Below the pieces are notes generated by a model. It had not been told where the DNA came from and searched no databases. It saw nothing but the letters and a program-made list of their open reading frames with translations. From assembly GCA_013368375.1 (NCBI GenBank), contig JAACJP010000015.1, forward strand, positions 124,001 through 188,000: a stretch of 64,000 bases of DNA, written 5' to 3'. Both the position numbers and the translations under genes were made by a program. The first letter of the stretch is position 1, and each line of letters opens with the position of its first letter. Positions 10,181 through 22,709 of this stretch are shown here, one piece after another. The stretch comes from Tricholomella constricta. Its lineage: Eukaryota; Basidiomycota; Agaricomycetes; Agaricales; Lyophyllaceae.

Positions 10181-11348
10181 ACACTTGACTTCATTTGGAC
10201 TGCAGGATTCAATGATGCCCGCCTCCGACATCTCGTCGATTTTCTCATGAAGGTACTGTCGCTGGGGTGGTGTGAGCAGTCTCTGGCGGATCTTTGAAGA
10301 GAATTTAGCGTCGGATGGCACGTTCAATTTGTGTACTGCCCCATCCACGGTGAGGACCTCCCCGATGGACAACACAAATACGTCTGCATATTCAGCGATC
10401 AGCGCGCGTACCGCCGCCCGCTCTTTGCTGGAGAGGTCGTCGCCAATCTTGATGCTCCTCAACACCTCCTCTACCCGCTCCGGCTTGAAACCTGTTCTGA
10501 ATTCTGACCAGTGTCTGACGTGACTTGCCTCGCGGGGGGCTCGTCTTGTCCCCCTCGATGTCTCTCTGCGGTTCTCTCGCATTTTCGGGGCCCTGGACGT
10601 GCTCTTGGGCTGGCTGTTCGTCTGCAAATGGGTCATCGTGTTTCCTGCCCAGTGCTGCCCGTGCTGCTGTCTGGTCAATCGGTTCCTTGATTATGGCAGG
10701 CAAGGGGGTTACTTGCCTTGCAGGGGGTTGATCTGCAGTTTTCAGCTGCCCCTCCTGTGTGTTCCCTTGCTCCTCTCCAGCGGTGCCTGGTGCTGCTACT
10801 CCCTGCTCCTGTGTTGGCGTCAGGTTTGGGCTCTTGTTCTGCAGAGTGGCAGTTGTGGTCTTGTCACTGATTTGAACTTGGTCGAGCCGGTAGCTATGCA
10901 CGGCGTCGAACGCCAGCATGAGAGGTTTTCCAAACAGGAATTCCCAGCTTCCACCGCTGTCGAACACCTCAAATGATCTGTTTGCCCTCACGCCCGCTAT
11001 CTCGATGTCGCCTTGCCACATGGCCTCGGCTCGCACCACCTTCCCATCGGCCATGCGCAGGCAGCGCGTCGACGGTCCCCAGTTCGTGAGTTGTGCCTTC
11101 GTCTTCATGAAGATGCGACTGCACATGGTGCCGACCATGGCGCTGTCGTCGAACATTGCCATGACTGAGACCCGCTCTCCATTTGTTCCCACTAATGCTA
11201 TGGTGTGTGCAAACGGTGCCGCTTCTCCTTGAGCTCTGTTGGTGACAGGTGTTCTGCCCACGGCGTAGATATCAACGATGTTCATGTTCTCTCGATTTAC
11301 ATGTTGTTTGGAGTCTACATCATGAGTGATTGCCATGTCCCTGTCCAC
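10181..11348 (-). pseudogene. protease/linker remnant of copy B
   Basis: The minus-strand frame from 11348 carries NIVDIYAVGRTPV, the protease-like segment MAMFDDSAMVGTMCSR, then a basic/Gln-rich linker. A second frame carries EYADVFVLSIGEVLTVDG, KLNVPSDAKFSSKIRQRL and PPQRQYLHEKIDEMSEAG. These match copy A segment by segment. Copy B still has CAG (Q) in TPPQRQY where copy A has a TAG stop. Confidence 0.8.
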
Positions 11349-11354
11349 CTCTCG

Positions 11355-12900
11355 TCACTGGGCGGGGACCCCTGCATCCACCGCCTCTTGTCGTTGGGCC
11401 ATCCATTTAGCGTTCATTCGGATGGTCCTTCCCCATTTCCCTGGTCCTCTACTTCTTCGATGTATGCTGACGGTTCGACAGTAGCTATGCCACTGTAGTC
11501 GTTGATGACAACGTAGCGAACGGGCATAGCAAATGCCATGCAGAGCACGCTCCAGCAGATGGCGTGCCAGTCCGCCTCCCGTATGTTGAGTTTGCATTCT
11601 GCGGGAAGGGGGCACCTCGGTGCGATGTGGCCTGCCATGCTGCAACCGAAGCACTCGTTTGAGTTCAGAGGGAGTGTTCCTGGTCAAAGGGGATATGGGG
11701 TCAGCTCTGTCACCTTGGTCTCTTTGTTCGATCCAGGCTCGCTGTTGCGCCTGGTGCGCTGTGCGGCTGCCTCCGTGTTGGGGTGATGGACCATCCCCAC
11801 GATGCGCGCTTGTAGTGCGACACGGTCGGCCTCGCTTGGTGGTGGCCTCGACATATGTGCCCCCGTACCTCCCCCTGTGCCCCCTCTCTGTGCGTTCGTC
11901 ATCATTATGGCATATGAGAGGCTTTCCTGGCCGCCCCCTGCAGCGAGGAAGGGGTTGCCGTCAGTTGTGGTTGTCTGTCAGGCTCTGGGCGCGGTCATTG
12001 CGAGCGTAGTGTGCACCAGTTGTGTATGTATTGCCCACATTGGCGATGCCATCGCTTCTAGCATCCTCATGTGGTCATCTATCTTCTTCTGTCACTCCCT
12101 CTCCTTCCTTAGTTCTGCGGCGCTGTCCCTGATTTGGTCAATGTTGACAGCGCAGACGGTGGCAAGGAAATGTGTCCAACTGATGGGTGTGCCAACGATC
12201 TTGTCCCGTATCAGGGTTGGTAGGCTGCGGCGTACGAGGCCAATGTATGTTAACCCTGTTGCGTGGCCCCCATCTGGTCCGCCCACGCTATGTGCGTATA
12301 GACCTCCCTCCCTGCTACCGTCTCCTTCAATCCGACGCTCTCCTCCTTCAGTTGCATGGCCAGAATCTCCTCCTCGTACTCCATGGCGGTTTTCCTTGCC
12401 ACTGTTGCCCTCAGCCATCATAGATGGAACTCCTGCTCGATCTGGTCCCAATCTCCATGAATGTTGGCAGGGAGTCCGGCGTACCACTCGTCAGCCTCGC
12501 TGTCTGTGTGTAAGTAGTTGACAAAAAGCTTAGGCTTGACGTTGTCGGACTTGTCCGCCATGGCGCAATTAAAGGCTCAGAAGGAATCCTGGCCATTCTC
12601 ATCAGGTCGGTCTCTCCAGAATGGTTCGACGTTGGTGGGCATGTCGTCGTCTGCATCTGGGATGGGTGTAGGGATTCAAAGTGGCGATGTTGGTGCTATG
12701 GGGCTCCTGCCTCGAAATTTGTAGGAGTCGGAACTGTCGGACCAGGATGTATCCAACGTAGGTGGCATAGACGGCAGTGCGGGCGTGGGTTCACGGAAGG
12801 CCAGAAACTGGCCTTGTGCGTCTCTTTGTTGCGTGGTGCAGCGTCGAGGTGCCAGTTTTTCGCAAAACTTCGTAGATTCTCTTGATGCTTTGCTCTTTGT
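11355..12900 (-). pseudogene. gag remnant of copy B
   Basis: Minus-strand fragments match copy A gag: a zinc-knuckle region with MAGHIAPRCPL and NIREADWHAI (11414-11660), a middle part with GLTYIGLVRRSLPTLIRDKI (12092-12300), and an N-terminal part near 12411-12700. The fragments are in different frames, so the gene is inactive. Confidence 0.8.
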
Positions 12901-12951
12901 TTTCTTGTGGCTCGCGTAGTATGTGTAGACAAATCTGTCGTCGTCACCAGA

Positions 12952-13140
12952 TGGAGTAGGCCCAATTGGCCTGGTGCTTCTGACTCGAGAATAGATTGTG
13001 ATTGGCTCAGGGAGGTCTTCCTCTGATCTCCCCAGAAGTCTACATATGGCTGACTAATCTTCCGAAGCTGTTGCCAAACAGGTGCAACAATGCCTTTGCA
13101 GTCTCTCGTGCTATTGGAGTGGCGCTGGCGCACTACTCCA
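12952..13140 (-). repeat. LTR of copy B (5' LTR in element orientation)
   Basis: 189 bp partner of the LTR at 6011-6200. The bases to its left (CACCAGA on the plus strand) equal those beside the corresponding LTR of copy A, so the primer-binding region reads TCTGGTGA... on the minus strand. I did not assign a tRNA. Confidence 0.9.
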
Positions 13141-14037
13141 GCGTGTGTGTTGAACTTTGTGAAAAATGATCTCTTCGTCTTTCTCCCCAACCGTCAATGT
13201 CATCGGCCCCCACCCTGGGTCATGTCTATAGCTGCCTGCTCACTTTCCCTTCTGCCTGACCAGCTCTCTCTTGCATCAGTATACTCACAAACAGTGGCTG
13301 TGGTCTGGTACTCTGCAGAGGATTTCGGGCGACACCATCAACTCCCTTCCAGAGTTCGACCACCCGCGCCTTGGCTCCCTGGGCTGGTCTTACTCAACAT
13401 CCACTGACTGTTCTACCCTTGCCACTTTCCTCTTTCCTGGCATGCTTACCTTGCTCCTCGGCGGGCAGATAGGAGATGAAAGGTGTGTATCTAGCTGTAT
13501 TGCGCGCCCCTTTTCTTTTCATATACGGGAAGGGTCGACATTGGCCAAAAGGTCAGTATATGCTATGATTCACATTCTCTTTGCTGACAGTCTTCTCTTT
13601 ACAGGTGGCACGATGACCATTTCTCAAGGTAAAAAATGATTGTTGTTGAAACGAAAGACATGCTAAATTACTACTCAGGTCTCTACTCTCTCTTCCCTTA
13701 TTGCACAAACCTCTGCAGTGGTCACGCCATGTTTGGTCCCTCTGTAAGTCACAGTTGCCTTTTTGAGGACTGTCTCGCTCATATTCAACAGATTCCTTGC
13801 TGATGTATTTCCCGCCGCATTTAGTGTCCTAGTGAGCCACAGCTTCTTCTTGAGGAGCTCATTCTCACTTGAACTCAATAGCTACAGTGTTTACCCTCAC
13901 TTCACAGTTTTTCAAACCTCGTCGTCAATCTCTTTAAAAGGTGACACTTTCAACTTATTCTAGTTCCTCTGTAGCTTTTTCCGTAGCTTTTCCTATATGT
14001 ATGTGTATACCAATATATTCCATCTTTTCCCAAGGGG
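13141..14037. other. region without a recognisable gene
   Basis: Several short frames on both strands and GT/AG pairs that could be introns (e.g. CTTTACAG at about 13597-13604), but no motif. A 67-codon minus frame at 13675-13878 with a Lys/Leu-rich start (ENELLKKKLWLTRTLNA) is the only protein-like piece. It may be relic host or transposon sequence. Confidence 0.4.
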
Positions 14038-14632
14038 GGGTTAGTTAGTTAGTCCAAGCCACCAGGTCGTTAAAAAAAAAATATGACATCAGTTTAAAGG
14101 GACTTGTCCTTGGCCCAGGACCAAACCTGGGCTTGAATGGCAGTATTCATGAGAACTGCTCTCATCCAAAGGTATATAAAGCACTAGTTTTATAATTATT
14201 GCTTGAAAAGGGTGTGGGAAGTTCAGGGTCCTAGGCTTATTGAAAGTCGCAACATGGTGTCTTAGTATATGGACCTACTGCAAACCACTTCTTTATTGTG
14301 GCAACGTTTCGGGCTGCTTACTATGTCTACTATTCTAATCTGACAATCATGTATACTGTTCCAAGTGTAATGCACAAGTCAAAGATTTTAAACAGTGGTT
14401 TCATTCATACCTTGGTGATTGTCAAAGTTTCAGCTTCAGAAGTGTACAGCTTGAGCACTGCATAACTGGTTTCTGTGAGGTATGCAACAGGGAAATGTGG
14501 AGGAGCGACAACATCGAGAATGATGTCAACAACAACAGTCGGGTGACTGGACCATGTGCCAGATTGCCTTATTGGGTAATTAGTTTCCAGCAATAGTTAG
14601 TTAGTCCAGGAGATTCTCCCGTTAAAAAAAAA
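14038..14632. repeat. short direct repeats with poly-A, about 550 bp apart
   Basis: GTTAGTTAGTCCA...CGTTAAAAAAAAAAT occurs at about 14040-14083 and again at about 14594-14632. The first copy sits beside a run of G (14034-14040). Such paired sequences could be ends of a small insertion, but the flanks give no target duplication I can defend. The DNA between has no gene. Confidence 0.4.
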
Positions 14633-14770
14633 ATCAACCCTATATGCTTAATTTTTTTCCTAACAACCCCTTGGTCTCGCTTGCTCAACAGTTATGTATT
14701 AGTATATTATCTATCTCGGCCCAGCCTGGCACCACATATGAGGTCGCACTTGAGTGATAGGTCCCAGGGG

Positions 14771-14891
14771 GCTACCAGCGGAGAAGTCCGTGAAATCGAC
14801 TGTCCTCAAAACGCCTCAATCATGTCGCCCGGGGTCTTACCTCAATTAGGAAGTAGCTCGGGTCCTTGTCCGCTTTTGGTAGAGATTTGAT
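14771..14891 (+). repeat. 121-bp dispersed repeat, copy 1
   Basis: About 97% identical (four differences) to the reverse complement of 35193-35313. It lies just upstream of the start of the DDE transposase gene at 14956. Sequences beyond the 121 bp do not match. Confidence 0.85.
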
Positions 14892-14955
14892 CTTGATAAC
14901 ACTGGCACTCGTCGTCGCGACTGCGTTTGCTACGAACTCGCTGTATTCTCTCGGG

Positions 14956-17900
14956 ATGTCCATCGACACCTACTCTAGTGCGACTTTAGCAGATCCACCC
15001 AAAAATGTCTATCTACTGGATGCCGAAACTGGTGATGCTGTGTCTTTTCCTGTGTACTTCGATGAATCTACCAACTGGACACTGGTGCGATGCGATCTCT
15101 GTCACCGTCATTTCTTTTTGGCGGCCTCCAGGTCACTCAGGAGACTACAAAATCATAGGGCAACGAAAGACTGCAACAATAGGAGGGAGACAGCTATGAG
15201 GGCACACATCCGGGCAAAGGAAAGGAAAAATGAGCGGGCAGCACTGGGTACGAGCTTTGGCATATCGGGGTCCGGTGAGTGAACAAATATTCTCATGCCA
15301 GTGAGCGAAGCATTGACATGAAATTAGTCGAAGAACTGGGGTCTATTGTGGACATGATCTATCAGGAGCCCCGAAATACCACGGGACTGCCTCTGTCCCC
15401 GCCATCCATCCATCTCGATGATCTGGGATCATCGGCTGACTCAGTCCCTTTTTTGGCCTCGCATCCACGATCTGACTGCGAAGGACAGTGGGTGGAATGG
15501 TATTCAGGTGTGCCTTGGGAGACGTATCCATACGAGGCGTTGAACCCGTGGGTATTGCTCAAAATGAACAGCACTCACGTCAAGCTTTGATCGGTCGATT
15601 GTCCAGGAAGGATTCATGTTAATCATGTGCACGTACACAGCCCGTGTTCGGTATGTACCACCCTCTTGAGGTTGCCGAAGCTGAAGAAGATTATGGATCG
15701 CGCCGCCGTCGAACAAGTGGCGTCCAGGACCCCATGGATGTATTTGACTTACCGCCAGATACAACAACTGCTGCTCAATGCCACGAAAAAAATCAAGCGC
15801 CTACAAAGCCAAGTACGTCTATTTCTAAATCACATTATAATTATTGAACTTGCGAAGGCATATAACAGAAATTGTAAGATGGTGACCTTGAGTAAGAAAT
15901 TGAGTGACTACAAGTGCCTCGTGATGCTCAACATAAGATTGCGGGTGTCTTGTCTATTCTAGCAATGGCTCTCTGTCATGGAGATTCTGCATACAGCATT
16001 CATGAGAAGTTAGAGTGTGCAATATCTGGGGTGTATTCTCCGCATTCTGCGTGGACAGATCGCGAGTATGATATCGCATTTCTTGCTAAAGCTCTGGGTG
16101 GAACACGTCTCCTTTATGTCCTTCAGAAGGCTGATGCCTACCCATCAAACACAACACTAAAGCACCGCAAATTTGTCCCAGAACTTGTTGTCTCTGCAGG
16201 TGTCCCCTCTCCAACTGAGATTGATGCAAACATTACTTCGTTCTTGGGAAAGAATGGGCGAAAGCCTTCCAAAAATTCTCTGATAGGCCAGACACTGATG
16301 ATCGATGGTGTTGCACTGGAAGAAGCATGTTGTTTTGATCACGCACGTGGGCTAATCCTTGGAATCTGCCGTGAACATGTTCTGAATACTCCCAATTTCT
16401 TGTCTGTACAAGGTCTCACTGATATTGATACTATCACAAAGTCTCTCTATCAGGATAAAGTCTGTCATCATGGAAAGGATGGTACCGTTGTGGCAATTGC
16501 ACCGATAACAGGTTACGAAAACTACTTTCCTGTTCCACTTGTCCTTTCTGCATCATGTAAGGCTGAAACAGGTGAACAGCTTGCCAAATGGGTTACTACT
16601 TTCTTGCATGCCTACGATAGACATCCAGATGGGAAACAAACTCATGGGCCTATTTGCAATGTTTCTTTGGATGGAGAGCCTTCATTCCGTGTAATGCGCT
16701 TCACCATTGGCCTCAATACACTACTTGATTCTGAATCTGATCTAGGCTGCATTCTTTACAAGCTTTCTGGCCTGAATTGCTATACAGGTGCAGGTGGACT
16801 GCTCACAACTTGTGATCCAAAGCACATAGTCAAGCGGTTTGCTACCATGGTCCGTTCACCAAGGGGAATGCAAGTTGGCAAAGTATTTATTCAACGTGAA
16901 GATGTTTTGCTGGCCTTGAATACCATAGGCTCTATAACCGATGAGCAGGCCCGTGCACTTCTTAACCCAGCTGATAAACAGAATGTTCCAAAAGCAGTCA
17001 ACTTAATTCAAACTCTTCTAAAGGAGGACAGTAGTACGTTTGACATCACTGAAGTTCCAACTCTAGCTATTCGTATTCGCCGTGTCTCCTTCGTGGCCCT
17101 TATATTCAGCTTTTTCCTCTTCCCATTTATTAAAGTTAAAATGACTCTCAGTGAACAAATTCGATCTCTATCCACATATTCCCATCTTGTCACTGCTATG
17201 TTCCTTAAACACCGTACGGGATTTATGAATGGCGCACTTTTTGCAGATTCTTAAAAAACATTATCTTCATGGTTGCTCGCTACCAGGCACTGGCGCTGGA
17301 TATAGACTATCACATACTTTTTGAGGGTACGGACCGCTTGGAGGGTGTTTTCTCTCATGTACACACTCAGGATCATGCTAGGAACTTTGATGCACTACAG
17401 CTTGCACATAAGCTGAGTGTCGGTGCAGAGATCAATGCAATTTTTGAGCGACATCCAGATCTGGACCGAGGACACGTACGACGAAACCTTTCTGATGCCC
17501 GTGGTGTAGATCATGTCAATCCAAAGTCTTGGCTGAGTGATGTCAATGTTGGCCGTGTTGACATCTGCAAGGAGTATCTTAGCGGGCGAGATGAAGCAGA
17601 TATGCTGCTGGAGGAGCACCTTGAAGGGGAAGCCAGTGCAATCGACTGGGATGTATGGTTTTTGCATCCGAAACGTGATCATCTTCACCCAGAAAGTGAT
17701 TACATTGGGTGTCGTGCTGCTGATCATGACCCCAATGATGATGACTCCGATCCACTTGTCGAAGAACAATCCAGTGTGAACCACATCGAGACTGAAGAGA
17801 ATAATAGGCTTGGTGAAATAGAAGACGAAGAGACAAGTCTCACGGAGGAGCCCCTCGATATAGGCGAGAATTTTATCCCAGAGATTCTTAACCCATCACT

Positions 17901-19514
17901 TGCTTCACATTCACATTCACCTTATCTGGTCATTGCAGACAAAAAACAGCATATTGATGCTATTGTTGCAAAGAGGCTAATATCTGATAGGGCTCGAAAA
18001 TCTACAGTACGCACACTGCATGCTCAGGGCGTCACTGTTGATGGACCATGCGTCGTTTGGCAAGCCTCAATGACTCCGGAGCCAGTGTCGATAAAACAGA
18101 TTGGATCAAAAGTGGTGACTTAGGAGGATTTCTAGTCTGTATTGCAGACAAAGTCTGTCTTGCTGTTGGTGAGGCGTTAAATTTCCACCGTGGAAATTCC
18201 AAGTCTATTCTTGATTCTGTGAAGATCGAGGACCTTGAGCAGGATTCAGGACCTCAGGTGGTGTCAGTGGCACTTCGAGTCCTTGACTTCATCGAGGAAA
18301 CCAGAAATGTACTAGCACAAGGACAAAAAACATTATATATCTGGAGTAGAGAATTTATTCCCATCCAAACCAGTAAAGACGGGGTTATCACTCACAGACA
18401 CTTTGCAACTTGTACTCTTGGTGTGAATTTTATGCCGCTGGGTCCTGAAATTGTTCTGGGTCACGACAAGTCACCAGTATGGGCTTTGACGCATACTGAA
18501 TTAGAAGAAACACTGGAGAGCTTGTGGGAATCCTTGAACCCAGATGGTGATGAGATTTTTAACAATATTGAGGCACTTCCAAAGATATCAGATTCTGTAA
18601 CTGGCCTGCCATACATATCACTGACTGGTGATCCACAATCTCTTGTGACAAATCTCCCTATTCAAATGCCCAAACTGGGTGCTCGTAGTATCGTTCCCTG
18701 CCAATTATGTGGTGCAAAATTAGCTTTGAACAAAATGAGAAACCACATTGGTGTACATCTCCTTCGAAAACTCCTGAGTTATGCAGAACCTTGGAGTAGA
18801 CCCTACCCATGAGCCACATACATATCATCCAGCTGATGTAAGTGCTTATTAGTCTTATAAAGCATAATTTTATCTAATTTCTTTCAGGGTGGCCATATAG
18901 ATGCAAACCCATGCGGCTGGTGTGGGGTAACGGGTTGTCGCACACAGATTGCATTCAAGAAGAGTAAAAAGGCTACAGTGACATCAAACTGCAAGTATCA
19001 TCAGTCAAAAATGGTTTACTCGCAAGCTCTTATTTCAACCAAGTCCATCCCATGCACTAATGTGCCGCTTGCATGCCCAATCTGTCCTAGTGGCCGGAAT
19101 GACCTACCTCACACATTCTGGAAATACAATTTCATGCACCACATGGCAGAATATCACACTGACCCAGAAACAGAGAGGTTTGCAGAGATACCAATTGAGT
19201 TATGGAGGGCTGTCCACGTCAGCAGGAAAGAAGAAGAGAGGATGGGGATACAAGTTGTTGAAACAATGACCTACAGAGAACAGCATGGGATACCAAACAG
19301 TGATGGACTTGAAGGTACAGAAATTGGAGAGATTGGAGGGTGTGAAGAAGGCAGAGATGGCCAGGAATATGAGGTATATGGAGGGGATGAAGAGTTGGAG
19401 GAAGATGAAGAGTAAGAGGAAGATGAAGAGTTGGAGGAAGATGAAGAGTTGGAGGAAGATGAAGAAGAAGATACAATCCGGCAGATTATGGTGCATCAGG
19501 AAAAACGGAAGTGA
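14956..19514 (+). pseudogene. P-type-like DDE transposase gene with terminal zinc fingers (decayed)
   Basis: The start ATG at 14956 opens exon 1, which carries a zinc-finger-like cluster (RCDLCHRHFFL, then H and C); an intron follows at GTGAGT (~15274). Later exons have W-ETYPYEALNPW and SCSVCTTLLRLPKL patterns. The main frame (15914-17254) holds LMIDGVALEEACC (D), NVSLDGEPSFR (D) and TTCDPKHIVKRF; the next (from 17269) holds FEGTDRLEGVF (E) and DHVNPKSWLSD. The order D, D, CDPxHxxK, then a D/E-LE-FG-type motif is that of P-element/THAP9-like transposases; this family link is inference. C-terminal fingers: CQLCGAKLALNKMRNHIGVH, PCGWCGVTGC and CPICPSG...H...H. Frame breaks near 17255-17270 and 18050, and a TAA (19413-19415) inside an acidic ELEEDE repeat, indicate decay. 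The ancestral stop is probably TGA at 19512. Confidence 0.6.
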
Positions 19515-19558
19515 TCCGTAACACACTGCCAAGGTCTGGAGCTGTTGTAGATGGCCAG

Positions 19559-21301
19559 TATAAGATTGTTGAGTCTTGAGGTCCTAGCTTCAGTCACAAG
19601 TGTGTTTGATCCAATTCTATAGTGAGAAGAGCGAGCAACACAGGCGTAGTGAAAGTAAAGCAATGGTAAAAACTAGAGCCCGTGGGAATAAGTATCTGGC
19701 ATGATATACTCCAGTGTCACCCAGTCACAACCCTTACATTCTCCCCCTCTAGAATCAGCCCCAAGGATGACTCTATCTGAAGAAAAGATGGTGGAAGGGA
19801 AAGGGTGACGAAAAAAGGAAAGAAAAATGGTTGTACCTGGTAAAACACTACCTAAAGAGTCCATCAGGTAACCAAATGAAAAAGGGGGTCGTCCATCGTC
19901 CAGTCGAGTGAAAACATGTCGGAGTAATTACTCCAAAGGCCCCACCCCCAAGCATGACCTGGGGCTGACGAGGGAATCAGAGGAGGCACGGAGGGAACCG
20001 ATGTTAGATGCTCCCAAGGCCTCTCAACGAAAAGAACCAAAGATAGGGCTCGTATGGAACGAATGATAGTCGCGTCGACAGGGTGGTGGACAACCGGTAG
20101 AAAGGAGGTGGTCCAGTACCCGGGGTGAGCGAGAGCGTGTCGGAGGAATTATCACAAAGACCCCACCCCCAAGCGTGGCCTGGGGCTGACGAGGGAATCA
20201 GAGGAGGCGCGAAGGGAACCAATGGTAGATGCTCCCAAGGCCTCTCAACGAAAGAACCAGAGATAGGGCGCATATGTAACGACCGCTGCTCGGTGTCAAC
20301 GAGAGTGATGGACGATGGTGGATTGGGGACGGAAACACCATGGAATACCTAGAGGATATACCTCAGAGTACATCTCCAGCCTATGCATGGAGGAAAATGC
20401 GGATACTTCAAGGTCCCATGCAATAAAGCACCAAGGGGTGAGTAGCAAAAGCACTGCAGAGGATGATGACCAGATTTCGGAGCAACCAGTATGAATGATG
20501 GTAGGAGGGTATGGGGAGGTGAAAGAGGCCCAAAATGCGAAGAGAATGAGCCCAGAACCAACCCAAGGTGGTGGGAGATGGTTGGGGTAGGAGGGATGGG
20601 GATAAAAGCACCAGAACGGGTGCAGGATGCGAACCGTGGCGCGGATAGCTGTAGACCCAGGTATCGACGGAAAGCGGCAGCCAAGGGCTACGCAGCGAAC
20701 TTGGAATCGAAGGAATCGGCGCAGTAGGTCGCGAGATATCAGCCAGACAATGTCAAAACATGAAAAGCGATGGTGAGGGGGAAGGAGTTGGCAGAAATGG
20801 ATGATCCAGGGGTCGAAATGTGCGCACCAGCGAGGGCCGCATCCACGCAGTATTGGCCCAAGAGATACGTGCCTTCGTTCCAAAGATATGACCCAAACTT
20901 CCTGCCACATCATCACCACCCCACCAGGCCCAATCCCAAACCTCTACCACTCTCCATCCAATCCTTCCAGCAACCAGTAGGACTGGAAAGCGAACTGAAT
21001 CACTGCCCAGAGAAGCTTAGAAAGGTGGATAGTCATCCAGAGAACAGCTCAGAAAGCTGTGGGTGCTGTGCCAGCAGGTCTCTCCACTATAGCCCCAGAG
21101 AGGCTGGGAAACAAAAAAAAGTGTAAGATTGTTGAGTCTTGAGGTCCTAGCTTCAGTCACAAGTGTGTTTGATCCAATTCTATAGTGAGAAGAGCGAGCA
21201 ACACAGGCGTAGTGAAAGTAAAGCAATGGTAAAAACTAGAGCCCGTGGGAATAAGTATCCGGCATGATATACTCCAGTGTCACCCAGTCACAACCCTTAC
21301 A
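19559..21301 (-). mobile_element. small non-autonomous LTR retrotransposon
   Basis: LTRs of 180 bp at 19559-19738 and 21122-21301 differ at two positions (19560 A for G, which damages the TG end, and one T/C). Target duplication GCCAG lies at 19554-19558 and 21302-21306. The sequence right of the left LTR (TTCTCCCCCTCTAG) is the complement of a polypurine tract, which suggests minus orientation. The 1.4-kb interior has no protease, RT or integrase; a 207-codon minus frame (20296-20919) is Trp/Ser/His-rich without motif. It contains an imperfect tandem duplication of about 220 bp (about 19915-20045 and 20137-20275). Confidence 0.85.
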
Positions 21302-22355
21302 GCCAGCTTGTATATACTAGTCTGTAGCTCTGGTACATGTCTGTAGCCTTTACCAATGGAATGTAGATCACAGGACCTCACACTTACTATATGTATTGCT
21401 TCCTATTATTATGTTCTTCAAGCATTTGAACTGTAGTGCACACCAAAAGTACTGCGTAGTGCCCCGATAACTTGCGCACAGGTGAAAAATATATTACGCC
21501 TGCAGGGGATCGAACCCATGATGTCACTTTGAAGTGGCTAGTGAAAGTGTTCATCACAACCACTACACCATAGTGTTATATGTTGCCAACCCAACTATAC
21601 AACTTCATGACGTCCGGCACCGGCCTTGCGCTGGAAAAAAGTTTCCAAGTGCTTTCAAACTCCGCCCGACTCCGCATCCACCCGCACTTGTTGTCTTGAC
21701 ACACCGTCACATTCTCCCTCTCACTCCCTCCCTCCTTTTTTGGTTTTTTTGCTCCTGTCTTCCTGTTGACAGTGGGTGCTTTGTGATCATCTATGATAAC
21801 CATGAATGTTGGTCCCACCTGTGGCACAAGCACTTCTATTGAGCCCTGTGTTTCTCTTTTCCATCCATTTTTTCTTTGCATGCTCGCGCCTTTGACACCC
21901 TATCTGGTGGAACCAGGTGAGTTTACAGGTTTCTTATCTTATTCCACCCCTGACTGAGAAGTCTTCTATTATTGAAGGTTGTTGTGAAGGCTGGACAGAG
22001 GCCGGGCCGCCACTTTGAGGGAGTGAGTAGCGAGACGGTGTTGGATATCAGATCTCATCCGCGGTAAGTCCACAGTCATATTTTCACTGGTTTATATTAA
22101 TGCTTGTGCAACAATAGCTCCCTCCCTCAAGATCATCCCTTCTCCCATCCCTCAAGATCATCCCTTTCCCCCATCCCTCAAGATCATCCCCTTCCCCCAT
22201 CTTTCCCCCCACCTTTCACCTATCCTTGCGGGGACCTCAGTTCGTACGCTCAGCCAACCCCTAGAAGTTGACATTCAATAGACTCAGCCAATACCTTGAG
22301 TTCAAGGGCACTTGTAAACGTGAAGCTGGCCCACATAGTCAGCAAGTCTAGAACA
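21302..22355. other. region without protein gene; relic repeats
   Basis: No supported coding region. It holds a tRNA-Glu-like relic (21499-21590) and three copies of a ~27-bp unit (CCATCCCTCAAGATCATCCC, about 22121-22205). Confidence 0.5.
21499..21590 (-). other. tRNA-Glu-like relic (SINE head or tRNA pseudogene)
   Basis: On the minus strand it reads ACTATGGTGTAGTGGTT (A box), CACTTTCACTAG (resembling the tRNA-Glu anticodon loop CTTTCAC, anticodon TTC) and GGGTTCGATCCCC (B box). Anticodon and T stems do not pair properly and the spacing is long, so it is not a working tRNA. Confidence 0.45.
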
Positions 22356-22634
22356 GCCTAAGCCAGTCTAGCGAAGCCTACTCACCAATAAGTCGGTGAA
22401 GACACTAGTGTACAGAGCATATTGTGCACGATAGACTTGTTATGTAGCAGCCTATAAGCAATATAGGGATCGTATGAAGTGTAAAGTAAATTTAGAGATA
22501 CAAATCGCAAGTCCGTAAGTCAATCTAGCCTATGAACAGAAGGCTACGAGTAAGCACAGTCAAGCCTACAAACCATAAGTCGATCTAGCCTATGAACAGC
22601 AGGCTACGAAGTAAGCACAGTCTAGCCAAGCCTA
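22356..22634. repeat. left subterminal AGCCTA cluster of the four-gene block
   Basis: AGCCTA occurs at 22356, 22376, 22449, 22527, 22563, 22587 and 22629, and AGGCTA at 22541 and 22601. Part is a ~60-bp tandem unit (ATCTAGCCTATGAACAG, at 22523 and 22583). It lies immediately outside the 3' end of the minus-strand gene at 22710 and mirrors the cluster at 34279-34662. Such clusters near transposon ends often bind transposase; that role is inferred. Confidence 0.6.
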
Positions 22635-22709
22635 ATAAATGAGTCAATCTGTGAAGTTAGTTAACCATCGAAAATATCATTTGAACAAAATTTTACTACT
22701 TACATCTTT

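Larger units (their letters stand above)
6011..13140 (-). mobile_element. old Ty3-type LTR retrotransposon, copy B (degenerate)
   Basis: LTRs at 6011-6200 and 12952-13140 share the ends TGGAGTAG...CTACTCCA and differ at roughly a dozen positions, so this insertion is older than copy A at 40.6-57.7 kb, which has the same LTR ends and homologous proteins. Flanks are ACGT on the left (6007-6010) and GCGT on the right (13141-13144): possibly a 4-bp target duplication with one change. Gene order on the minus strand is gag (about 12.9-11.4 kb), protease/linker (11.35-10.2 kb), then RT-RNase H-integrase (9.2-6.26 kb). Coding is broken by many stops and frameshifts and by an insertion at about 9196-10180. 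Confidence 0.9.

Noticed and set aside
12187..12521. Plus-strand frames across the gag remnant of copy B
   Set aside because: Antisense to recognisable gag fragments.
20296..20919. 207-codon minus-strand frame inside the small LTR element
   Set aside because: No retroelement motif, unusual Trp/His/Ser composition; kept only as interior sequence.
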